This document shows, piece by piece, positions 33,256 to 42,328 of a stretch of 64,000 nucleotides of DNA (position 1 is its first letter; each line of letters opens with the position of its first letter). The position numbers were made by a program, and so were the translations under genes. Below the pieces are notes generated by a model. That model did no database searches. It worked only from the letters and a program-made list of their open reading frames with translations, and was not told the DNA's origin. Origin of the DNA: Nitrospirota bacterium (GTDB taxonomy: Bacteria > Nitrospirota > UBA9217); the NCBI GenBank assembly GCA_023229435.1, contig JALNZF010000013.1, positions 1 through 64,000 of the forward strand. The letters run 5' to 3'.

Positions 33256-34038
33256 CTACTTCTCCCGTTCCTCTATCCCCTGATCCGAAAGTGTAAAAAC
33301 ATCGTCAGCCACGGCCACATACATGTCCGCCTCGGTGTACTCGATCGTGATCGTCACGCCCTTCCCGGGACTCTCTATGACGATTGTCCTGGGCAGGAGA
33401 ACATGCGATACTTCCTGCATGCGTTCATACCGTGTCCGGTACACCAGGGTATTCGATTGGTAGAGCTCCTGAACAGCGATCCTGAGCGCCGGCACCAAGT
33501 CTGATGAAGGAGGCAGCACGCGGATGCGCCGCACCGTGTCCCCCTCAGGCAGTTCGATCACGCAGGCATTGTTCTGCGTGCAGAACACCCGTGCGTCCAA
33601 AGGCCGGGTGATCTCCGTGACCATGCCGGAGAGGATGGCGCAAAGGTCCTTTGCCTCCACGCTCATGCCAAGAAGTCTCTCTATCCCGGCCTGCCCGGGT
33701 CTCATGATCCTGTCGTCATCCTGCATGCGCAACAACACGTCGTTGCCGTCCCATACGAGCGCGATGAAGGACTGCCCCAGGGGCCCGAAGGCTTCCACCC
33801 GGAGCCTGCGCTGGGCGTCGAGCACGATACCCACGGTATCGAAAGAACGCTTCACCCCCCGCCTGACCACCTCAACGCTCGCGATCGCCTTAAGCCCGGT
33901 GAAGGCCTGACGCTGCTGTTCCAGCGCTTGGACGAGCGGGCCGGCAGGGACCTCGGTGCCGGGGATCCCGGGTTTTTTCGGGAGACAGGAGAACAGGAAC
34001 AAAACAACGATGAGGACGATGATCCGGCGGGTCTTCAC
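33256..34038 (-). CDS. LolA/DUF4292-like outer-membrane lipoprotein
   Basis: A 260-residue lipoprotein with signal peptide and lipobox LFSC. The body is beta-rich (AFTGLKAIASVEVVRRGVKRSFDTVGIVLDAQRRLRVEAFGPLGQSFIAL...), resembling LolA/LolB-like DUF4292 proteins. By fold it would bind a lipid or lipoprotein at the outer membrane; exact function unknown. It overlaps the TPR lipoprotein gene (ATGA), so the two are coupled. Confidence 0.75.
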   Translation of the reverse strand: MKTRRIIVLIVVLFLFSCLPKKPGIPGTEVPAGPLVQALEQQRQAFTGLKAIASVEVVRRGVKRSFDTVGIVLDAQRRLRVEAFGPLGQSFIALVWDGNDVLLRMQDDDRIMRPGQAGIERLLGMSVEAKDLCAILSGMVTEITRPLDARVFCTQNNACVIELPEGDTVRRIRVLPPSSDLVPALRIAVQELYQSNTLVYRTRYERMQEVSHVLLPRTIVIESPGKGVTITIEYTEADMYVAVADDVFTLSDQGIEEREK

Positions 34039-35783
34039 TGCCTGCCCTTTTTCCTCGGCTTCACGTCCTTGAGCAGGTCATCGGGCTTGCCGAACCCCGC
34101 CTCCTTGAACTTCTCGCGGAGATTCTGGTTCTCGGGGTCAAGCTCCAGGGACTTGAGCCACTGCAGTCTGGCATTGTCCTTGTCGGCAAACTTCAGGTAA
34201 ATATCACCATAGTGCTCGCGCATCACGGGGTCCTTCTCCACCTTCCCGACGGCTTCTCTCATGACCGCGAGCGCCTCGTTCAGCATGCCCTTCTGATAAT
34301 AGGCCCAGGCGAGGCTGTCGAGGATGTAACCGCTGTCAGGTTTGATCAGGAGCGCGCGCTTGATAAGCCGTATCGACTCGTCGAGGTTCTCTCCTTTTTC
34401 GGCAAAGGAATAGCCGAGGTAGTTCAAGGCATCCGCGTGGTCCGGCTTAAGCTCGATCGTTTTTTTAAGCGTAGCGATCATCTCTACGCGCTTACCCTGC
34501 TTTTCATAGGCAATTGCCAGACTGAACAGCAGATCGTCCCGGTCCGGCGCCATCTGGAACCCCCTGATCAGCGTATCGACAGCTTGCTGGTATTTTTCGA
34601 GATCCATATACGCATTGGCCAGATACAGATAGAGCTCGGGCTTCCCGGGCTGTTCGGCGAGCGCCCTCTCCAGGAGCGGCACGGCGTCCGCGATCCTGCC
34701 CATCTGCGCATAAATATACGCGATCTGGAGGACCGCGTCGGTGTCCTCGGGATCGGCTGACCGGAGGGACTGATATTCCGCGAGCGCCTCCGCATACCGT
34801 TCCACGGCCACCAGGGTGGAGGCGAGGTAACGCTTGACCCTTAGGTCCTTTGGCATTGCGCGCGAAACGACCAGGAATGCCTCCACCGCCTCTTCGTATT
34901 TTTTCTGCTCGGCATGGATGAGACCCATCTTGACAAAGGCGTCATAGTTCCTGGGGTCCATGGCGGTCACCTGTTTCAATTGTTCCAATGCCTCGGGAAG
35001 CGAATTCTGCTGAATATAGAGCTGGGCAAGGTGCTGCTGGATCTCAAGGTTGTGGGGATTGATCCCGATGGCCTTCTTATATGCCTCAATGGCGTCGCCG
35101 ACATTGTCCATCTGCTCATAGACGAACGCCATGCCGATGAACGCGGGATCGAAGTCGTCCCGAATGGAGATCGCGCGCTGATATTCTGCCAGTGCTTCCT
35201 TATACATCTGCCGTTCCGTGTAGATCCGTCCGAGATAATACGGCGACATAAGCAGCGTTGGATTGATCTTATCGAGGGCATGAAACGTCTCCACGGCTTC
35301 GTCGTACCGCTTCAGAGACGCATACAGAGAACCAAGGTACAGGTAGGAGTCCTCCTGCTGCGGATTGAGCGATATTACCTTGCGATAGACGGTCACCGCA
35401 TCGTCGTATCTCTTTTTGCTCGTATAGATGTTGGCAAGGAGCATGAGCGGCTGCGGGTTGTCCGGTTGCAGTTCCGCCGCCTGCTGCGCATAACGGGTCG
35501 CCTTATCAAGTTGCCCCTTGCGAAGCGAGAGGGATGCGAGAGAGAGGGGGACTACGGCAGCTTTCGGATCCAGCCGGAACGCCTCCTCATATTCATTCAT
35601 GGCAACATCGAACTCTCCATCCTCTTCAGAGAGCCTGCCGATGATAAAATGGTAATAGGCATCTGCTTGTGTGCGGACGCCGGACCCGATCTTCGCGGAC
35701 GTGGTTTCAGGCATCCTGGCGGGAGACGTTGCGCAGGCACCAACGAAAAGAGAGAGCGACAGAAGTGCGAAGGTCTTTTTCAT
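34035..35783 (-). CDS. TPR-repeat lipoprotein
   Basis: A 582-residue outer-membrane-type lipoprotein. The ATG before KKTFALLSLSLFVGACATSP gives a signal peptide and lipobox FVGAC; longer starts bury it. At least twelve tetratricopeptide repeats run through residues 55-560 (for example AAVVPLSLASLSLRKGQLDKA and ALNYLGYSFAEKGENLDE). Such proteins scaffold envelope complexes. Its coupling to the LolA-like lipoprotein suggests a shared envelope role. Confidence 0.88.
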   Translation of the reverse strand: MKKTFALLSLSLFVGACATSPARMPETTSAKIGSGVRTQADAYYHFIIGRLSEEDGEFDVAMNEYEEAFRLDPKAAVVPLSLASLSLRKGQLDKATRYAQQAAELQPDNPQPLMLLANIYTSKKRYDDAVTVYRKVISLNPQQEDSYLYLGSLYASLKRYDEAVETFHALDKINPTLLMSPYYLGRIYTERQMYKEALAEYQRAISIRDDFDPAFIGMAFVYEQMDNVGDAIEAYKKAIGINPHNLEIQQHLAQLYIQQNSLPEALEQLKQVTAMDPRNYDAFVKMGLIHAEQKKYEEAVEAFLVVSRAMPKDLRVKRYLASTLVAVERYAEALAEYQSLRSADPEDTDAVLQIAYIYAQMGRIADAVPLLERALAEQPGKPELYLYLANAYMDLEKYQQAVDTLIRGFQMAPDRDDLLFSLAIAYEKQGKRVEMIATLKKTIELKPDHADALNYLGYSFAEKGENLDESIRLIKRALLIKPDSGYILDSLAWAYYQKGMLNEALAVMREAVGKVEKDPVMREHYGDIYLKFADKDNARLQWLKSLELDPENQNLREKFKEAGFGKPDDLLKDVKPRKKGRQ

Positions 35784-35877
35784 GATCGTAAATCCCTGTG
35801 AACAACTGGTATGTGTCAAGGGAAACTCCGCATTAATGGTAAATTGTACTGGTTTACTGATAAAGGCGAAACTAAAA

Positions 35878-36026
35878 GGCGTCTCTCGCAGAGGCGCAGA
35901 GCTCACAGAGAAAAGCGCAAAAAATGTTCTTGTTTAAAATAAATACAAAAAGGTTTGATTTAACTCTGCGAACTCTGCGGATGTCCTAAGTGGCCGCTTT
36001 TCTTTCATAGGCTACTGCGAGAAAAT
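35878..36026. repeat. 150-bp CGCAGAG element, copy 1
   Basis: It begins GGCGTCTCTCGCAGAGG and ends with about 60 bp (CTCTGCGGATGTCCTAAGTG...CTACTGCGAGAAAA) that recur almost exactly, inverted, at 40398-40545. Its own two ends are also loosely complementary. No gene in the TPR-isomerase gap. Confidence 0.8.
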
Positions 36027-36054
36027 TTCCTGCCATTTTAGAAGAATTTGATTC

Positions 36055-36828
36055 CTATTCGTCCCTCTTCATGAGCCGCTTCACCTGTTCCAGGCTCGTC
36101 TCAATACCGTCTTTATCGTGCACTTCAACCGTAAGAACAGTTGATGGAGCCTGGGCGTTCAAAAGGCCGAAGAATTTTTCAAAATCGATGTTCCCCCGTC
36201 CCAAGGCCCAATGCGAGTCGGCCTTCCCATCGTTGTCGTGCAGATGGACCTCCACCAGGCGGCGTCCGAGAGACTCGAACCATTGCTCCATCGTGACTTT
36301 GGAAAATAGATTGAAATGGCCGGTGTCAAAACAGAACCCGAAGTCCGGGCTGTCGATCTTCTCGATAAGCATCTGCAGCGCTTCCGGCTCTTCATCGAAC
36401 ACGTTTTCGACAGCAACACGCAGTCCGATCTTCGTTGCCGAGTCCATTACCTTTTGCCAGGTATCCATGCTGTTCTCGAGCCAGATGTCCTTCCGTCCAC
36501 TGTAACGCCACCGGTCATAGGCGCCGTGGAAAACGGCGGCGCGCGGCTTGAGAATGGCCGCCACGGCCAGGATCTGCCGGAAACGCACCTGGGTAACCGA
36601 CCGCACCATCGGGTCCATGGCGCCGGGGTTCATGTCCATGAACGGCGCGTGGAGCGTAAGCTTTGGATTCCAGTCAAGTCGTTCGATCAGTTTCTCGAGG
36701 TCCTGCTTTTCGATCTGGTCGAGGACCGCGCCGGAAAAATAGATCTCGAGGTCATAGCGGCGTTTGCGCAGCATCTCGAGATAATCCTTCAGCAGCGGAA
36801 AAGGCATCTGGATATGGATGGGTTCCAT
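36055..36828 (-). CDS. Sugar phosphate isomerase/epimerase-like TIM-barrel protein
   Basis: A 257-residue AP-endonuclease-2/xylose-isomerase-like barrel. Metal-ligand positions appear in AAVFHGAYD, VENVFDEEPEAL, GFCFDTGHFN, VEVHLHDNDGKADSHWALG and LTVEVHDKDG. The substrate cannot be told. It is 6 bp downstream of the FmdB-type gene, so these two form an operon. Confidence 0.87.
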   Translation of the reverse strand: MEPIHIQMPFPLLKDYLEMLRKRRYDLEIYFSGAVLDQIEKQDLEKLIERLDWNPKLTLHAPFMDMNPGAMDPMVRSVTQVRFRQILAVAAILKPRAAVFHGAYDRWRYSGRKDIWLENSMDTWQKVMDSATKIGLRVAVENVFDEEPEALQMLIEKIDSPDFGFCFDTGHFNLFSKVTMEQWFESLGRRLVEVHLHDNDGKADSHWALGRGNIDFEKFFGLLNAQAPSTVLTVEVHDKDGIETSLEQVKRLMKRDE

Positions 36829-36834
36829 CAGGAA

Positions 36835-37122
36835 TCAGCCTTTGGACGGACAGGTACCTGGACAGGTGCCCGCAGCGCAACTGGTTGCCGGCTTTGCCTC
36901 CTCTTTGGGTTTCTCCGAAGCACTTCCCTCTTTTCGGGCATTCGACGGATAATCCGTCACATACCAGCCGCTCCCCTTAAGCACGAACGCCGGCGTAGAA
37001 AGCACCTTGCGGACATTCGCGGCTTTGCACAACGGGCATACGGAAAGGTCTGGATCGCTGAATTTCCGGACAGCCTCAAAGCGGCCCCCGCAGCTTCCGC
37101 ACTCGTATTCATAAACAGGCAT
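36835..37122 (-). CDS. FmdB-type zinc ribbon protein
   Basis: A 95-residue putative regulatory protein. The N-terminus MPVYEYECGSCGGRFE with a second CxxC (CPLCK) forms a zinc ribbon. STPAFVLKGSGWYVTDY is the standard continuation. The tail is Cys-rich (CAAGTCPGTCP). It is cotranscribed with the isomerase-like gene; function unproven. Confidence 0.93.
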   Translation of the reverse strand: MPVYEYECGSCGGRFEAVRKFSDPDLSVCPLCKAANVRKVLSTPAFVLKGSGWYVTDYPSNARKEGSASEKPKEEAKPATSCAAGTCPGTCPSKG

Positions 37123-37260
37123 ACTACACCTCCATTAGAACATGCATTATAAACAATGGGGCCAATAAAAACAAGAGTTTTCGTATGCCGGGCAGGCTCC
37201 GGCCCCTGAATGTGTTCCCTGAGGATGGCAAAAAGATTATTTCGTGATAAGATTATACCT

Positions 37261-38652
37261 ATGATAATCGTCAAGCCTTGCTTTTTGTTCTTTCTGTTCG
37301 CATCCATCCTGGGCTTCAGCAGTGGATGTGCGACCTTGCCGGACGTCTCTGAAGTCATTGATGACACGCCGATTGCGCAAAAACCTCGTCAAATCGTTTC
37401 ATCCAAGGGACTGTTATCTCCCCGTCAAAGCAAGGCGATCATGGACCGGCTGAAGCGATCGGTCGACCCGACGGACATTCTGCAACGCCACACTGCCGTG
37501 GTGGAATCGGTCACTGAAAGCCCGCTGACGAAGGGAAATAAGGTCACCCTGATCGCCGATGGCAAGGCAACCTATGCCGCAATGTTCAAAGCGATACGGA
37601 ATGCCAAAAACCATATCAACCTTGAAAGCTATATCATTGAAGATGATGAAACAGGCCATACATTTGCCGACCTGTTGCTGCAAAAACAGGCGGAAGGTGT
37701 CCAGGTAAATATCCTGTATGACAGCGTGGGCAGTATGTATACTCCCGCTTCTTTTTTCCAGCGCCTGCGCGACAACGGAATTCAGGTTGTCGGGTTCAAT
37801 CCTACAAATCCACTGGAGCTTCAGGAGAAATGGGGACTGACACACCGGGACCACCGCAAGATTTTGATCGTTGACGGCAACGTTGCCATTATCGGGGGCA
37901 TCAACATCAGCAAGGTTTATTCGAGCGGTCCTCTCAAACGGAAACGAAACGAAAAGGCGCCGATTCACTGGCGCGACACAGACATTCACATTGAAGGCCC
38001 GTCCGTGGCTGAATTACAGAAGCTCTTTTTTGACACCTGGCTGAAACAGAAGGGACCGAAACTTTCCGGACGGAATTATTTCCCTGATCTGAAAGAAGCG
38101 GGCAATGCCCTGGTGCGGGTTATCGGCAGCACCCCGGGAGAAACCAACAGGATACCTTTTATCGTGTATGTGTCGGTCATCGGTTTCGCAGAGCATTCGA
38201 TCCACATGACGAATTCCTATTTTATCCCTGACGACCAGATCGTAAAAGCCCTTGCTGATGCCGCTGAGCGCGGTGTTGACGTAAAGATCATTCTCCCCGG
38301 GATCACCGATTCTCAGTTCACGTTATATGCGCAGAGGCATCATTATTCCAGTCTTTTGAGATCGGGAGTGAAGATATACGAGCACAGTACTTCCCTGCTG
38401 CACGCGAAAACCGCGGTGGTTGACCAGGTTTGGTCAACGGTCGGCTCAACCAACATGGACTTCTTGAGCTTATTGAACAATGACGAGGTGAATGCGATTA
38501 TCCTGAGTCACGATTTTGCCGTCGAAATGGAGCAGATGTTTGTCAGTGACCTTGCGGATTCCAGGCAGATCCAATGGGATGAGTGGAAAAAAAGACCTGT
38601 CTTCCCGAGGATTGGGGAGTGGTTTGTGCATTTATTCGTCCGATGGTTGTAG
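37261..38652 (+). CDS. Phospholipase D/cardiolipin synthase-like lipoprotein
   Basis: A 463-residue envelope protein. The ATG at 37261 gives a signal peptide with lipobox FSSGC. Two HKD motifs are intact: HRDHRKILIVDGNVAIIGG (near 205) and HAKTAVVDQVWSTVGSTNMD (near 385). The family joins or cleaves phospholipids; cardiolipin synthesis is the most likely reaction. A TGA-TAAGAT box (37248-37253) puts the transcription start about 1 nt before the ATG, with no SD, so the message is probably leaderless. Confidence 0.9.
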   Translation: MIIVKPCFLFFLFASILGFSSGCATLPDVSEVIDDTPIAQKPRQIVSSKGLLSPRQSKAIMDRLKRSVDPTDILQRHTAVVESVTESPLTKGNKVTLIADGKATYAAMFKAIRNAKNHINLESYIIEDDETGHTFADLLLQKQAEGVQVNILYDSVGSMYTPASFFQRLRDNGIQVVGFNPTNPLELQEKWGLTHRDHRKILIVDGNVAIIGGINISKVYSSGPLKRKRNEKAPIHWRDTDIHIEGPSVAELQKLFFDTWLKQKGPKLSGRNYFPDLKEAGNALVRVIGSTPGETNRIPFIVYVSVIGFAEHSIHMTNSYFIPDDQIVKALADAAERGVDVKIILPGITDSQFTLYAQRHHYSSLLRSGVKIYEHSTSLLHAKTAVVDQVWSTVGSTNMDFLSLLNNDEVNAIILSHDFAVEMEQMFVSDLADSRQIQWDEWKKRPVFPRIGEWFVHLFVRWL

Positions 38653-38695
38653 CAATTCGTCCATGCCAGTAACGATCGACGGGGAATGTCAACCG

Positions 38696-38847
38696 TAAAC
38701 AGGGTGTTGAAAAACGCTCCGTTTACTCCTTCGACAATGCTTCGACAGGCTCAGCAGAGCACTCAGGGTGAACGGAGCGGGTACTGATATTATTCGTAGA
38801 TATTGCGCCTGTCGAACCGCAAAAAGACTTTTTCAGCAGCCTGTAAA
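38696..38847. repeat. Palindromic element, copy 2 (degenerate)
   Basis: Ends TAAACAGGGTGTTGAAAAA and TTTTTCAGCAGCCTGTAAA are near-complementary. The interior has CTTCGACAGGCTCAGC and a GGTGAACGGAGCGGG word as in copies 1 and 3, but with extra sequence. It lies just after the phospholipase gene. Confidence 0.75.
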
Positions 38848-38873
38848 GGTCTGGCCCTGATATGCTCTCTGCT

Positions 38874-39158
38874 CTAAGAGATTCCCGGCGCTGTATCGGT
38901 CAATCCCCCTCCGGAACGTCCTCCAACAATCAGGAACCGCTCCCGGATGATCCTCATGAACCGCGGCGTATAGATGAGCTCGAACACGTCATCCTTGCCC
39001 GGGAAAAGGTTTCGCGCGGCCTGCCGTGTGTTCTGCAGGATGTCGAACGATTCCCGAATCGTCAGGTCCGTCTGCTGCATGAGTATTGCCTGGTTAAGGT
39101 CCACGACGAACCGCAACATCCGCAGTCTTCTCTCTTCTTCCTGCAATGCCTCGTTCAT
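38874..39158 (-). CDS. Small helical protein, unassigned
   Basis: A 94-residue mainly helical protein (EEERRLRMLRFVVDLNQAILMQQTDLTIRESFDILQNTRQAARNLFPGKDDVFELIY). A suitable SD (AAGGATGG) precedes it. It has no signal peptide, membrane segment or motif I can name. It sits alone between a repeat and the permease fusion gene. I regard it as real because of its SD and regular composition. Confidence 0.62.
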   Translation of the reverse strand: MNEALQEEERRLRMLRFVVDLNQAILMQQTDLTIRESFDILQNTRQAARNLFPGKDDVFELIYTPRFMRIIRERFLIVGGRSGGGLTDTAPGIS

Positions 39159-39284
39159 ATGCCATCCTTGAACATGCCTTATCTGTCTGCGGCATGATAC
39201 TGCGATGTTGTTCTTTTTTCAAGAGCAGGGGCGGAGACATTTGTGGCGGTTGATTCAGGGTTCAAAGTTCAGGGTTCGGGAGGG

Positions 39285-40319
39285 TCACCTTGCCCCTGGA
39301 CCCTGCCCCCTGAAGCCTTCAATCCTCACCCTGTCCCCCACTCTGATCCCGGAGCCTGCCGAGGTCTCGATCACCCAGGCAGCCTGCTCGCCGGAGGTAT
39401 ATGTGTCCCGGCTCCCCGGCCTGCAGTCAGGATAGACCCGGACGACCTTTTTATCAGGGCTGACAAATGCGATATCGATCGGATATGCAACGCTTCCCAT
39501 CCAGAAGATGAGGACCTCGGGCTTCTCGAACACAAAGAGCGCGGCCTCGTCGGTTCTCAATTGGCGAAAACCCTGCAGCCCCCGGGTCCGGGCCTCCTCA
39601 GTATCGCAGATCAGCACGATGTTGAAGGTACGGGGACCGGACCGGTGGTCAGCCGGCGTGATCGTCACTGACGACTGCTGCTTCGGTTTCTCCGCCGCGA
39701 TGGCTTCAGCGCTGCCTGCCAGCCTTACTTCCACCGCGAGCACAGCGATGCCGATCGCGATCGTCACGGCCGTGATCAGCGCGCCTACACGGAAATACTC
39801 CACAAACCCGATCTCCACCCGTTTTCTCGCCTGCTTCACCACGATCAGATTGGCAACGGAACCGATGAGCGTCAGGTTGCCCGCCAGGGTACTGCTCATG
39901 GCAAGCGCGAGCAGATATGGCATGGGGTTTACTCCCAGCTGGATGGTTACCTCGAGAATGATCGGCGTATAGAGCAGACAGATCGTGTCGTTCACGAACA
40001 GAGCGGACAGCAAGCCGGACGACAGCACCACCAGGATGAGCAGCTGGAGCGGCGACTTTGCAGAAGAGAGCATCTTGTCCGCCATGAGCTCGAAGAATCC
40101 CGCAGTGCGGAGATAGACCGTGATGATCATCATCCCGAGCAGCAGGAGCGTGTGCATGTCGATGGCGCTGAACGCCTGATCGAGGGTAAGCACCCCGAAG
40201 ATAACCATCAGCACCGCGCCCACAAGCGCGCCGGCGGGCCGATCGATATGCAGACGCGGGATCTGGCGCAGGCCGATGAACAGGTAGGTGATGATGAAGA
40301 TGATGAGTGCGGTGATCAT
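39285..40319 (-). CDS. Half anion-permease fused to DUF192
   Basis: A 344-residue chimera. Residues about 1-215 match one half of an ArsB/NhaD/DASS-type permease, with six or so membrane segments and motifs DRPAGALVGAVLMVIFGVL, LLLGMMIITVYLRTAGFFE and SALFVNDTICLLYTP. A linker leads to a full DUF192 domain (about 235-335: FNIVLICDTEEARTRGLQGF...FWMGSVAYPIDIAFVS). The second half of the permease is absent. DUF192 is normally a small periplasmic protein or follows a signal peptide, so here the membrane part may just anchor it outside. Substrate unknown. The 3' end adjoins a GGGTTC microrepeat. Confidence 0.8.
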   Translation of the reverse strand: MITALIIFIITYLFIGLRQIPRLHIDRPAGALVGAVLMVIFGVLTLDQAFSAIDMHTLLLLGMMIITVYLRTAGFFELMADKMLSSAKSPLQLLILVVLSSGLLSALFVNDTICLLYTPIILEVTIQLGVNPMPYLLALAMSSTLAGNLTLIGSVANLIVVKQARKRVEIGFVEYFRVGALITAVTIAIGIAVLAVEVRLAGSAEAIAAEKPKQQSSVTITPADHRSGPRTFNIVLICDTEEARTRGLQGFRQLRTDEAALFVFEKPEVLIFWMGSVAYPIDIAFVSPDKKVVRVYPDCRPGSRDTYTSGEQAAWVIETSAGSGIRVGDRVRIEGFRGQGPGAR

Positions 40320-40397
40320 GGGTGCCGATTCATCTTCCCGTGCGGGATGAGGCCGTGTGGTAACAAAGGAATCAAGTTCTTCTCAAAACAGCAAGAA

Positions 40398-40545
40398 TTT
40401 TTCTCGCAGTAGCCTATGAAAGAAAAGCGGCCACTTAGGACATCCGCAGAGCTCGCAGAGAAAAGCTAAATAAATATTGGTTAAAACTAAGGCTTAAAGG
40501 AGTTGATTAACCTCTGCGTGCTCCGCGTGCTCTGCGAGAGACGCC
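40398..40545. repeat. 150-bp CGCAGAG element, copy 2 (inverted)
   Basis: It begins with TTTTCTCGCAGTAGCCTATG and ends CTCTGCGAGAGACGCC, the inverted counterpart of 35878-36026. The first roughly 60 bp are nearly identical; the middle differs. It abuts the menG stop codon. Together the pair flanks a 4.4-kb segment in opposite orientation. Confidence 0.8.
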
Positions 40546-40547
40546 CT

Positions 40548-41252
40548 TCAGGTTTTTACCGCCCGGGTGATCGTCGCGATCCCCATCGTGAGTGAATCGA
40601 CCTTGATATCGGTGAATCCGCACGTGGCGATGAGCTGTTTGAACGCGTCGGGCGAGTAGAACGCATTAATGGACCGGGGAAGATATAAATAAGGCTTGGC
40701 CTTTTTCGTGACCAGCATCGCGATAAAAGGCATGACCTTGAATACATACCATTCATAGGGTACGCGGAACCAGGAGACGTGGGGTCTCGTGAGTTCGAGG
40801 CAGATGAATTTTCCGCCGGGTTTCAGCACCCGGTTGATCTCCGTCAGGGCCACTGAGGTGTCGGGTATATTCCGTATGCCGTACGCCACAGTGACCGCAT
40901 CGAATGTATTGTCCGGGAAGGAGATGCTCTTCGTGTCCGAGAAAATGAATGAGACATTCTGGTAACGGTTGCCCTTTCTGATCTCCGCGAGCTCGAGCAT
41001 CTCCTTGCAGTAGTCCGTCCCCATGACCGAGCCCCCGGGGCCGACTCGCCGGGAAAGCAGAAAAGCCAGCTTGCCGGTGCCGGTACAGACATCGAGCACC
41101 TGATCGCCTTTATGGATACCCGATCGTGACACCGCCTGTGTGCGCCAGATATGATCGAACCCGAAACTGAAACCGCTGGTGAGAAGATCAAGATGGGGTG
41201 CGACGGTGGAAAAGATATTTTTTATATAAAGGTCTTTCCGTTTGAACGACAT
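40548..41252 (-). CDS. Demethylmenaquinone methyltransferase (UbiE/MenG family)
   Basis: A 234-residue SAM methyltransferase for the last step of menaquinone (or ubiquinone) synthesis. The ATG of MSFKRKDLYIKNIFS is chosen. Motif I is DVCTGTGKLAFLL, and the family signature is VTVAYGIRNIPD with LKPGGKFICLELTRP. No further quinone genes are present in the window. Confidence 0.9.
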   Translation of the reverse strand: MSFKRKDLYIKNIFSTVAPHLDLLTSGFSFGFDHIWRTQAVSRSGIHKGDQVLDVCTGTGKLAFLLSRRVGPGGSVMGTDYCKEMLELAEIRKGNRYQNVSFIFSDTKSISFPDNTFDAVTVAYGIRNIPDTSVALTEINRVLKPGGKFICLELTRPHVSWFRVPYEWYVFKVMPFIAMLVTKKAKPYLYLPRSINAFYSPDAFKQLIATCGFTDIKVDSLTMGIATITRAVKT

Positions 41253-41496
41253 ATCAGCAGAGTAACTCCCTTGTGCGATGAAAATAAGCCGCAGAGATCC
41301 GATCGCACTGCTTGCGGATTCAAAGTGCATGCCCGAATCTCAGCGGACACTATACCATACGGTTTCCCATATTTCAACAGGCCGGTGCTCACCGGTGTTG
41401 ATGGAAAGCAACGGCCGCCACATTCACCTTCTGCGTCGGCAATCATCATTCTCTAAAACACAATTCACGGAATATATCGTAGTTCATATGACATCA

Positions 41497-41530
41497 GGTG
41501 AAATAACCATGTGAAAGTGGTTATTTCACC
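41497..41530. promoter_or_regulatory. 13-bp perfect palindrome in an AT-rich region
   Basis: GGTGAAATAACCA (41497-41509) is exactly complementary to 41518-41530 around an 8-nt loop. It lies between menG and the haem peptide gene in a long low-GC stretch (41253-41763) with no other gene. It could be an operator or an RNA hairpin. Confidence 0.5.
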
Positions 41531-41763
41531 AATTTTACAGAAATATATTTATCATTTTTCAAATAACTCTTTGTAATATATAAGATCTAAAACTAATAAA
41601 CCATTGGCATGATCATTGCTTTTTATTAATTAAATGAGATGTTGTTTTATTACGCCTGCGAAAGGAGGTGGCAACTCTTATAAGGCATCTGTGCCGGAGA
41701 ATGCTTCTTCTTGTTGTAAATCGGTCCTAACTTCACAAAACAAACAGGTAAAAGGAGAAAAAA

Positions 41764-42096
41764 ATGAACCCTATTATTCTAGTTTCCATTCTCACCTTGA
41801 CATTCACTCTGGGCACAAACACTGCAATGACCGAGGTGTTCGCAGGCACCGGCAACCCGGAACAATGTAATGACGGTATCGATAACAATCTGGATTCTCT
41901 TATCGACTGCGCTGATCCTGATTGCGCAAACGATTCATCATGTAAAGTAGCATTAAACATAAAACACAGCGGCAGCGGCCGGTCCAGCGGCGCATCTTCC
42001 TGTATGAAGTGTCACGACCGTCAAAAGGGAACTGATGCGCAAAATTCAGGTCATCTTCGCGGCACTACCGGCGGTGCACCCTGTGTCAGCTGGTAA
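41764..42096 (+). CDS. Secreted monohaem c-type cytochrome-like peptide
   Basis: A 110-residue exported protein. A signal peptide (MNPIILVSILTLTFTLGTNTAM) is followed by CNDGIDNNLDSLIDCADPDC, a calcium-binding-like Cys/Asp motif typical of secreted proteins of deltaproteobacteria and relatives. A single CMKCH haem-binding motif lies near residue 80. SD AAAGGAG. It might donate electrons in the periplasm, or be the remainder of a larger multihaem protein. The 42097-42328 gap after it has no recognisable gene. Confidence 0.75.
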   Translation: MNPIILVSILTLTFTLGTNTAMTEVFAGTGNPEQCNDGIDNNLDSLIDCADPDCANDSSCKVALNIKHSGSGRSSGASSCMKCHDRQKGTDAQNSGHLRGTTGGAPCVSW

Positions 42097-42328
42097 GAGA
42101 GTGCGCCGTGAAAAGCCCTGGTACCTGGATTGGCTTGAAGACACATTACGGCCACAATTATCAGATGATCTCTGAGGCCATCCACAAGTTCAGATCCATT
42201 GACCACAGTAGGTCCCTTCAGGTCTGTTCAGATCGGTTTTTCTCCCGATGAGGTGAAAACACGATAACCATTCCGCTCTGGCGAGGAATTACCGGGGTGG
42301 AGAAAATCGATGACAGGAAACGCAGGCA

